From NCBI GenBank assembly GCA_028287785.1, contig JAQBOZ010000028.1, positions 1-64,000 of the forward strand: DNA of 64,000 nt. The letters are read 5' to 3'. How positions within the stretch are numbered: position 1 is the stretch's first letter; each line of letters opens with the position of its first letter. Positions 57,351-64,000 of the stretch are shown here, piece after piece. Position numbers and translations under genes: made by a program. The notes beneath the pieces were generated by a model, which was given only the letters and a program-made list of their open reading frames with translations, was not told where the DNA came from and did not search any database. Origin of the DNA: Chlorobiota bacterium (GTDB lineage Bacteria; Bacteroidota; Ignavibacteria; OLB7).

Positions 57351-57709
57351 GTGCTCTCTCCTTTCAAAGATGGGTTGATGATGATGTTGACCTGTACCGA
57401 AACTGTGTTGATTGCCACCTGCGGGACGATCTCCCACGGCCCCGTCACCCCGTAGATGCACTCCGCCCCATCGCTCTCCGGCACGCCGACCGGGGAGGCG
57501 AAGAGGAGCGCGAACGGGCTGCCATCGGGGAAGTCCGATGCTCTCGGGAGATCGACGCCGAAACGGGCGTTGAGCGTCCCCATCAGATCGTCCACGGTGG
57601 TCGCCGCGGGGCATCCTCCCTCGGTCGAGGATGGCGCCGGTACGGGGATGGCCTGTTTACGCCTCACGCTCTTCTCCGCTGGCTGGTTGTTGTTCCTGAC
57701 TACGCGCAT
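57296..57709 (-). CDS. Small uncharacterised protein of the giant-protein operon (137 residues)
   Basis: A basic N-terminus (MRVVRNNNQPAEKSVRRKQ) followed by CPAATTVDDLMGTLNARFGV, GSPFALLFASPVGVPESD and CIYGVTGPWEIVPQVAINTV, VQVNIIINP. It starts 3 bp after the 1139-residue protein ends, and its tail overlaps the next start by 55 bp, so translation is coupled. Two cysteines are far apart. The function is unknown; the last 25 residues are arginine-rich and may be a read-through tail. Confidence 0.6.
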   Translation of the reverse strand: MRVVRNNNQPAEKSVRRKQAIPVPAPSSTEGGCPAATTVDDLMGTLNARFGVDLPRASDFPDGSPFALLFASPVGVPESDGAECIYGVTGPWEIVPQVAINTVSVQVNIIINPSLKGESTWRKQRRASLKAAGRSRS

Positions 57710-57712
57710 CGG

Positions 57713-60700
57713 TTACGCATCCTGCGGCTGCACCGCGACATACCACGCAAGGTTGTTGCGCGATGGGTTGTCCCTGCCGGCCAGGAAGAGAAGATCGACG
57801 ATGTAGCCGGGGGGAAGGGTGAACGTAAAGACCTTCAGCGCCACGTTGTTGAACGCCAGCAGATAGCGGTCCCCCGCCACCTTCATCATGTTGCATGTGC
57901 CGAACGTGGTCTGCAATATCCCCTGCAATGTGAAGCCCTTGAAGCCGGGGGTGAGCTGCGGCAGGACGATCGCCACGCAGAGCGCATCATCATCCGGCAC
58001 GGTCCCGCCGGCCCCCCAGCCAACCACCAGATGAGCGTCAAGACCGGCGTGGATCGATGAGAGCGATCCGAGCGATCCCAGTGGAAGCGTGAAGTCGAGC
58101 GCGTATGTCGGCGTCGTGGTCAGATACTCGCGCGGCCCGCCGTTCTCCCGGCCGCCGACAAGCTCGGGGATTCTGACGATCTGCCCTCCAAGGCTCGACG
58201 CTGAAATCCCGTTCGGATCGGTACGGAAGCCGCTCAGCGTCAGGGGCATGGCGGCGGGAAGGCTCCCCGGACGGGGGGAAACTCCGCTCGTGAACCGCAG
58301 CGTCGTCGTTTGAAGCGTGATGGTCCGGTTCTCCGTCGCCCCGGCCGTCGTCAGGAGAAACGCCACGTCGAGATCGAGGCCGGAGAAGGGGAGATCGACG
58401 GCATCGCCATAGCCGAGGAGATCGAACACGGTTCCGGACGGCGAAACGATCGTGTTGAACGCTATCCCCCCGCCAAGCGAAAACGTGCAGCCGATCCACT
58501 CGCCATCGGCCCCGTCCACCACGCTCGTGGTGGCAAACGATGCGCTGGAGATCGTCACCCCGCCGATGGCGCGGAAGAACCCATCCCCGGTATCGGTGGT
58601 GAAGATGTTGTCGTCCGAGCCCTGGAAGGTGAAGATGTTGGTGTCATTGTGCCGCTGCATCGTCCCGTTGATCCTGATCGTGTTTCCTCCGCTCCCGGCA
58701 CGCTGAACCGACCGGCCGAAGAACTGATTCACCGTCAGATCGACCACGCAGTTGTAGCCCACGGTCACGGAGTTCTCGAACGCCACATCGAGCTCGCTCA
58801 CGCTGTAATCGTACGGCAACTGAGCGTCGGCCCGCGTATCAGTGGCCGGCGCGGAGTCCCCACCGAGATCGGGAAGAGGATAGAGGATAAGGCCGGAGAG
58901 GGAGCTCTTCAAACTCCCCTCGGTGATGGGGGCATCCCCCTGGATGATCTGATTCTGCGCGATGACGAGATGATGTCCCCGCATCGGCGCACTCATCCCG
59001 CCCAGCAGCCCCTTCATCTCCCTGGGGAGCGCCACCGGATCGATATCGCAGTTGAGGGCCAGGATTCCCCGCCATGCCGGATCGTCCAGCATGGTGTTGA
59101 AGCCGGCCAGATGCGGGTTCTTCGGATCGTTGTTGACGTAGCTCAGCACGGCCGCGCGGGTCGCCTGCGGATCATCGTTGAAATCCTCCGGCTGCACCCA
59201 GGAGCCCGGATCGGCCAGCAGGTCGCGGGCCGAGATGCCGGTGACATACTTGAAGATCAGGACCCCTCTCAGGGGCTCCCCCCGCGCCGCCAGCGTAAGA
59301 TCGAACGTAAAGCCGTCAACGGGGATCGCCGCATCGAACAGCCCGACGTTTTCCGATCGGGAGATCACCATGAAGAGATCGCCACGGGACATCGCCTGCG
59401 CCAGCTTCGGCGCGACGGTGGAGCCCGCCACCGCCGGATCGCCGTGGAACGCTAGGCTCCCTCCGCTGGCCGGATCGCGCGCCATCACCAGACGGTTCCA
59501 CGATCGCAGGCCGAACTTCATATCCTCCCTGTTCAACACGGCCAGAAGCCCCTGCGGCGTCAACGTCGTCAACTGCGATCCCGGATCATCGATAACGCGC
59601 CCCGTCCGCTGGAGGCGGGAGCTGAAGAGAGGCCCCGTCTGATTTCGAAGCATCGCCCCCTGCCGAACGGTGGCGAGTATCCGGCTTTCGAACCGGGCGA
59701 ACTCCTGGAGATCGGCGGGGGCCGTGATGCCGGCGTACGGGACCATTGGAAACGCATGCCCCGGAGGGATCGCCTGCTGGGGTGGCGATACGATCATCTG
59801 CATCGGCGCCATGATCCCGGCACCCGCCAGCGCGATGCCGTAGTTGACCGCCGTCCCCGACTGCGCGTAATACCCGAACGACTGCGGGTTCTGCATCTTG
59901 TCGACGGCAACCCATGAGGTGGTGGCCGTTCCATCCAGCAACGCGACCCCGCGGAAAGCGCCGCTCACCGGCAGGGAGGCGGCGAACGCGGGCCGGCCGG
60001 GAATGAAGGTGAGGAACGCCTGGGATGAGAGATAGAGGAACTCTACCCCCGAGAGCCCGGTCATCACCGGCGCGCCGAACTGCCCCGACACGCCATCGTT
60101 GAACCCGATGGTAAAGTTCCCGACCGGGGCCAGATAGTATCCGGGAACGCCGCTCCCTCCCGCCGGCATCGTGGCGAATGCAAAGCCCGCGGTCCCCTGC
60201 GGCACCGGATCGGCGGGGGTCAGGCCGGAGGGGCTCAGTGCGGAGGGGACAAGGTTTACCGGAGCGCCGGGAACGGTGCGGAAGAATGTGGGGAGGGGCA
60301 CCGGGGAGGGCGCATTGCTGAGAATCGAGAAGACCGAGCGATCGGGATCGGCCGGGCGGAAGGGATCGAACCGTGCGTCGAATATCACCGCCATATCGCC
60401 GCCACTCCGCGGATCGCGAAGATCGAAGAGAGGATAGCGGAACTCCGTTGCCGCGCCATCCCCCGTCCCGGCGGCATAGTAGCGGAGATCGCCGCCGAAC
60501 TCCGCCAGCCCCGGACGGAGAAGGACAACCTGAAAGCGGAACGAGCAGACCGCGGCGCCATACAGAGGAAGCCGCACGGGGTTTTCAAGGGGATGCTCGG
60601 CCCCTCCGTCGGACGCGCGCATCGTCATGCTCCGAGGTTCGGTCGCGATTCCCAGCGTGAACCCGGCGAGATTATCGTCCAGCGTAACCCCCGTCCCCCC

Positions 60701-61132
60701 GCCGATCGTCAGAGCGATGTTCCCCGTCCGGAACAGGAGCGACCCACGTGTCCGCCGCGTCTCGTCGGGACCGGTTGCGCGATCGAGCGGCAGCGCCAGG
60801 AATGTGGGGATATCGGTGCGGTTATCGATCCAGAGCAGATAATTATCGGCCGGCGGCAGGTTCAACCCGCGCACCCATTCCGCCAACTGATCGCCATTGG
60901 TGACGACCCTGGAGACGATCAGATAATATCCACGGATATATGATGGCTGGTTCCATGTCCGCTCGATCGGGAGCATCGCCGGCATTGCAGCGTCCCGCTT
61001 TTCGGAGACGAAGCAGATGAAGGGAATATCCCCCGCCTGGCTTGAATCGCGGCCGGGGACTCCAATGTAGAAGCCATTCTCCGATTCGAGATTGAAGATG
61101 ATCCCCTCGCCGATGCCGTTCTGCTGTGCCAT
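57713..61132 (-). CDS. Large uncharacterised protein of the giant-protein operon (1139 residues)
   Basis: It has no signal peptide: MAQQNGIGEGIIFNLESENG. The body is beta-rich with many glycine- and aspartate-containing turns (LTIGGGTGVTLDDNLAGFTL, YYLAPVGNFTIGFNDG). The C-terminal 300 residues include VDLPFSGLDLDVAFLL, LPQLTPGFKGFTLQGILQTT, and the ending FTFTLPPGYIVDLLFLAGRD with NLAWYVAVQ, a tail I recall in other giant uncharacterised bacterial proteins. No catalytic motif or TM helix was seen. A tandem ATG occurs at 61135/61132 with GGAGCGG just upstream; ATG 61132 gives better spacing. The open frame further upstream (to 61351) does not look coding. Confidence 0.72.
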   Translation of the reverse strand: MAQQNGIGEGIIFNLESENGFYIGVPGRDSSQAGDIPFICFVSEKRDAAMPAMLPIERTWNQPSYIRGYYLIVSRVVTNGDQLAEWVRGLNLPPADNYLLWIDNRTDIPTFLALPLDRATGPDETRRTRGSLLFRTGNIALTIGGGTGVTLDDNLAGFTLGIATEPRSMTMRASDGGAEHPLENPVRLPLYGAAVCSFRFQVVLLRPGLAEFGGDLRYYAAGTGDGAATEFRYPLFDLRDPRSGGDMAVIFDARFDPFRPADPDRSVFSILSNAPSPVPLPTFFRTVPGAPVNLVPSALSPSGLTPADPVPQGTAGFAFATMPAGGSGVPGYYLAPVGNFTIGFNDGVSGQFGAPVMTGLSGVEFLYLSSQAFLTFIPGRPAFAASLPVSGAFRGVALLDGTATTSWVAVDKMQNPQSFGYYAQSGTAVNYGIALAGAGIMAPMQMIVSPPQQAIPPGHAFPMVPYAGITAPADLQEFARFESRILATVRQGAMLRNQTGPLFSSRLQRTGRVIDDPGSQLTTLTPQGLLAVLNREDMKFGLRSWNRLVMARDPASGGSLAFHGDPAVAGSTVAPKLAQAMSRGDLFMVISRSENVGLFDAAIPVDGFTFDLTLAARGEPLRGVLIFKYVTGISARDLLADPGSWVQPEDFNDDPQATRAAVLSYVNNDPKNPHLAGFNTMLDDPAWRGILALNCDIDPVALPREMKGLLGGMSAPMRGHHLVIAQNQIIQGDAPITEGSLKSSLSGLILYPLPDLGGDSAPATDTRADAQLPYDYSVSELDVAFENSVTVGYNCVVDLTVNQFFGRSVQRAGSGGNTIRINGTMQRHNDTNIFTFQGSDDNIFTTDTGDGFFRAIGGVTISSASFATTSVVDGADGEWIGCTFSLGGGIAFNTIVSPSGTVFDLLGYGDAVDLPFSGLDLDVAFLLTTAGATENRTITLQTTTLRFTSGVSPRPGSLPAAMPLTLSGFRTDPNGISASSLGGQIVRIPELVGGRENGGPREYLTTTPTYALDFTLPLGSLGSLSSIHAGLDAHLVVGWGAGGTVPDDDALCVAIVLPQLTPGFKGFTLQGILQTTFGTCNMMKVAGDRYLLAFNNVALKVFTFTLPPGYIVDLLFLAGRDNPSRNNLAWYVAVQPQDA

Positions 61133-61367
61133 CATCCGCTCCGATGCGTTCGTGGGTGATCCATCCGTTGCCGGGCGCCACAGGCCGGGCCACCGATGCC
61201 GGAGAAAATCTTCCGGCCGCGCGGCCGCGTATCCCCATGGATCGCCGGGAGGAACACGAGGCAGTGGACCGGATCGGGATAAACTTACGATCAAATCCGC
61301 GCCGGAGGACACGTAATTACTACGTAGAAGGCCGCGCCGGATCGGGACCAACGAAGCGGCAGACGAG

Positions 61368-61964
61368 CTACTTCAACAGATCGATATGGTTCTCCACCGC
61401 GCGCGCAAGCCCTCCCATCAGCTCAACGCGGCCGAGCACGCAGACGGCGTAGGCGTAGTACATCTGCCAGGCGCATCGCGCGTAGGGCATCCTCCCCTCG
61501 CCCGTGCCGAGCGCGGGACAGAGGATGCTGTTGATCGTTCCGGGGAATTCGGCGTTGTGTTCCCTCACGGCCCGCAGGACCGCGCGGAATGCCCAGTAGA
61601 CATTGACGGTGTTTTCGATGTTGCTCGGGACGCGCATGGTGGGAGCACTGATCAGATACGGAATCCGGGGGTCGAGCGTCTCGACGATCACCGCCTGGCC
61701 CACCGGAAGCTCGCCATCGTGCTTCTCGACAAGCAGCTTGCGGAGCCTCTTTTCCAGGTCCCATCCGAAATGCTGCGTGTAGACCAGATCGATGCCGCCA
61801 TCCATGTAGCCGAAGCTGTTGGCCGGGCTGACGATGGCATCGGCGGTGGAGCGCAGGATATCGCCGTAGATGATCTCCACGTTCTCGAATTCGCCGAAAT
61901 ATTTCTCCAGCTCGGAGACCATCTCGCCATCGAGCACGCAGAACCGGATTATCAGGTTTGTCAT
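61368..61964 (-). CDS. Macro-domain (ADP-ribose-binding) protein
   Basis: A 198-residue single-domain macro protein. The ligand loop is DAIVSPANSFGYMDGGID near residue 40, with the catalytic/ribose-binding Asn and the GG(I)D loop, and CPALGTGEGRMPYARCA near 150 forms the second phosphate loop. Such domains bind or hydrolyse ADP-ribose derivatives. The preceding GTG/ATG choice puts the start at 61964. It is upstream of, and in the same direction as, the giant-protein genes (235 bp gap), so it may be part of the same unit. A palindromic repeat ends 66 bp upstream of its start. Confidence 0.85.
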   Translation of the reverse strand: MTNLIIRFCVLDGEMVSELEKYFGEFENVEIIYGDILRSTADAIVSPANSFGYMDGGIDLVYTQHFGWDLEKRLRKLLVEKHDGELPVGQAVIVETLDPRIPYLISAPTMRVPSNIENTVNVYWAFRAVLRAVREHNAEFPGTINSILCPALGTGEGRMPYARCAWQMYYAYAVCVLGRVELMGGLARAVENHIDLLK

Positions 61965-62030
61965 AGAGGAATTGTGTTTCCCCAAGATACGGCGGCATGC
62001 CGGAGTACGGCGGACCCGGTTTGTTTCCGG

Positions 62031-62325
62031 TACTGACTCAGTTCGAGATGATGCTCGAAATCATCCAATGCATCGGGACTGCGTCCTGACAGCCCCATCG
62101 AGGCGAACCAGTTGTAGCAATGCCACAGCTTCCATGATCTCAAGCTCCATCGGAGCCTATTATCCTTCAAGAATGCGAAGATGGTTCACTCCTCTGGAGC
62201 TTGAGCGGGAAACGGAAGTATCGTTGCTACAACCGGCGCGCTCCCATGTCGCTTGAAGAGCGACAAGCGGATCGATCATCGTTCAGCAGGCCCGAACCAG
62301 AGCCCTGATGCAAATCGAGTCACTA
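62031..62325 (-). repeat. Interspersed palindromic (MITE-like) element, copy D, reverse orientation
   Basis: Reads TACTGACTCAG at the left and CGAGTCACTA at the right; internally it carries the reverse of copy C's blocks, such as CAGCCCCATCGAGGCGAACC, AGTTGTAGCAATG, CAAGCTCCATCGGAGC and GTTGCTACAACCGGCGCGC. No clear flanking duplication remains. It separates the macro-domain gene from the truncated T9SS gene. Confidence 0.9.
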
Positions 62326-62356
62326 CCCGTTGTTCGATTTCGCCACACCCCGCCGA

Positions 62357-64000
62357 TCAATGCACCACGGTCATCCTGATGATGCGGGAAACGGCATCGC
62401 CGCCGACGGTCAGACGGGCCAGATAGACGCCCGCCGGCAGCGCCGAACCGTCGATGGTTACATCATGATCGCCGCCATCGAAATCCCCCTCGGCCGGCGT
62501 CGCGACAACGCGGCCGAGCGCGTCGAGAAGCTCCAGCCGCGCATGGCGTCGCCACGGGAGGGAGAAGCGGAGCAGCGTGCGCCCGCCGAACGGATTGGGG
62601 GCGTTTTGCGAAAGGAGCACCGCCGAGGCATCGGAGGCATTATCGACGGAGAAATTTTCGCCGGTCTGAAATGACCAGGTATCGGACCAGGGGCCGGCGC
62701 CCCCGGCATTCTCCGCCCGCACGCGCCAGTAGTAGGATGTGTATGATCCCAGGGAGACAAACAGGCTGGTGGCGGTAAGCGTTGAATCGTCCAGAATGGG
62801 GGAGGCGAGCCCGGAATCGGTTGAAAGCTGCAGATGATATCGCGGCGCTCCCGGAACACTGCTCCAGGAAAGGGTCAGGGAAACCGCCAGATCGTGTGCG
62901 CCGGAGCCCGGCGATATAAGAGTGACCGCGGCGGGTGCCGCCACATTCTTTTTGATTTTCACCAGCATCATGTCGCCGTTGCCGCCGGTCTGGAGCGATG
63001 GCGAGTCGGTGCTGCCGCAGGCGATATATCCATCGGCCACCTCGATCACATCGTAACCGCCATCGCTGCCGCTGCCGCCGAATGTCTTTTCCCAGTCCAG
63101 CGTTCCATCGGAGAGCGTCTTCACCACATACATATCCTCGGCCCCTTTCGTATCGTGCGTGGTATAGCCGGCCATGATATATCCGCCATCGGAGGTCTGC
63201 CTGCCCGACCACGCAAATGAATCGGACAAGGGATCGCCGAAATGTTTATCGATGATGATATTTCCCAGCGTATCGATCACCAGCAGCCATATTCTTCCGG
63301 TATATGGGGATTTCGCGAGCGATGAGCCGCCGATGATGGCGTAATTTCCCTCCTTCGTCACGAACGCATGATAGGGGGAATCCTCGGTGGTATCGCTGCT
63401 GCTGAAGATTTTATCCCACTGTTTTGTCCCATTGGAATCGACCTTCACCACCCAGTATTTTTCCTTGTTTCCCACCGACGCATGGCCGGCCAGCAGGCAG
63501 CCGCCGTCGCGCGTTTCGGTGCCCCAGTGCGCGTGTTCGGAACCACCGTGACCGTACGTCTTTTCCCAGACGATATTTCTGGCGGAATCATAGCGGATAA
63601 GCCACATATCCCCCTGCGGATCGCCCTTCGATTCGGTATGCCCGCCGAAATAATATCCCCCTTCCTTCCGCTCGACGAAAAAGTGGAAATGGTCGCTGCT
63701 GCTGTAATCGATCTGAATATTCCAGTTGACCGCCCCGGTCGTATCGATCTTGTACATCAACGCCGATTCGGTTCCGGAGAACTGCACGCCGGTGAACCCT
63801 CCGAGCATGATTCCATGATCCCCCGTGGCGCCGGAGCCGAAGATCGTCTCCTGAATTCCGGCGGTGCCGTAACGTTTATCCCAGATTTTATTTCCATTGG
63901 CGTCGAACCGCGCGGCCCAGAAATCCTGATCGGTCTGCTGATTGCCGGTGGCGGTTCCTCCCGCGGTGATAAAGCCACCATCCGGTTCCGGGAAAATATT
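62357..64000 (-). CDS. 3' part of a T9SS-secreted beta-propeller-like protein with fibronectin type III domain (runs off window)
   Basis: The frame is open to the window edge; 548 codons including the stop are visible. Repeats of the form DGGYIMAGY, GGYYFGGHTES and VVKVDSNGTKQWDK, about 45-50 residues apart, suggest beta-propeller-type blades as in many FCB surface proteins. A fibronectin type III-like domain follows (APAAVTLISPGSGAHDLAV, YYWRVRAENAGGAGPWSD). The last 80 residues are a T9SS sorting domain (SQNAPNPFGGRTLLRFSLP, LDALGRVVA, LPAGVYLARL). Its start and signal peptide lie beyond the window. Confidence 0.8.
   Translation of the reverse strand, partial: NIFPEPDGGFITAGGTATGNQQTDQDFWAARFDANGNKIWDKRYGTAGIQETIFGSGATGDHGIMLGGFTGVQFSGTESALMYKIDTTGAVNWNIQIDYSSSDHFHFFVERKEGGYYFGGHTESKGDPQGDMWLIRYDSARNIVWEKTYGHGGSEHAHWGTETRDGGCLLAGHASVGNKEKYWVVKVDSNGTKQWDKIFSSSDTTEDSPYHAFVTKEGNYAIIGGSSLAKSPYTGRIWLLVIDTLGNIIIDKHFGDPLSDSFAWSGRQTSDGGYIMAGYTTHDTKGAEDMYVVKTLSDGTLDWEKTFGGSGSDGGYDVIEVADGYIACGSTDSPSLQTGGNGDMMLVKIKKNVAAPAAVTLISPGSGAHDLAVSLTLSWSSVPGAPRYHLQLSTDSGLASPILDDSTLTATSLFVSLGSYTSYYWRVRAENAGGAGPWSDTWSFQTGENFSVDNASDASAVLLSQNAPNPFGGRTLLRFSLPWRRHARLELLDALGRVVATPAEGDFDGGDHDVTIDGSALPAGVYLARLTVGGDAVSRIIRMTVVH

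Noticed and set aside
56747-57614. Longer upstream starts for the giant-operon genes
   Set aside because: The extensions are Arg/Gly-rich and start away from ribosome-binding sites, while the chosen ATGs have GGAG-type sites directly upstream.

Overview
The window is GC-rich chromosomal DNA from a Gram-negative bacterium, most likely of the FCB group (Bacteroidota/Chlorobi/Ignavibacteria/Kapabacteria-like). The main reason is that five large exported proteins end in a type IX secretion (T9SS type A) sorting domain. Numerous lipoproteins, a beta-barrel protein and a split PurS/PurQ agree with this. The lineage is inferred from gene content, not from a marker gene. No rRNA, tRNA, CRISPR array, transposase or phage gene was seen.

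Layout. 1-355: end of an interspersed palindromic repeat, then eight 17-bp tandem repeats running into the stop codon of mfd. 356-5472 (minus): mfd and a GT-C type membrane glycosyltransferase. 5600-11279 (plus): a Memo-family protein, then a probable operon of a copper-monooxygenase-like lipoprotein, a beta-barrel protein and a CX4CH cytochrome-like lipoprotein, followed by a vanadium-haloperoxidase/PAP2 protein. 12203-15250: two-LamG/sialate-esterase T9SS cargo. 15430-20097: HAD hydrolase, the oxidative pentose-phosphate operon gnd-zwf-pgl with start/stop overlaps, and a HIRAN protein. 20217-21242: purE divergent from a 48-residue membrane protein with a structured 3' region. 21437-26968: zinc ribbon, a giant AAA/SARP-like regulator, and two secreted proteins; a 15-bp motif occurs identically before the regulator pair and before the secreted pair. 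27066-29200: murA and a DinB protein separated by a repeat copy. 29362-43676: surface and lipoproteins (IgGFc-like, PEBP, PepSY, Ig-repeat, TlpA) and gatA. 43859-49454: small membrane proteins, aldo/keto reductase, a helical protein, two TatA-like proteins, purQ and purS.

50060-61964 (minus) is the most novel part. A macro-domain gene is followed by four tightly packed genes: a 1139-residue protein, a 137-residue protein, a 160-residue protein and a 2228-residue protein. None has a recognisable signal peptide or catalytic motif, and the 160-residue protein resembles an N-terminal segment of the giant one. 62357-64000 is the 3' part of a large T9SS cargo gene that runs off the window.

A second unusual feature is a family of non-coding palindromic elements of about 0.3 kb (copies at 1, 28373, 49702 and 62031, with a decayed one near 36711). 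They have TAGTGACTCAG/CTGAGTCACTA ends and internal hairpins, and one copy is flanked by an exact 12-bp direct repeat. They look like non-autonomous mobile (MITE-like) elements, and two sit just upstream of start codons (murA and the macro-domain gene).
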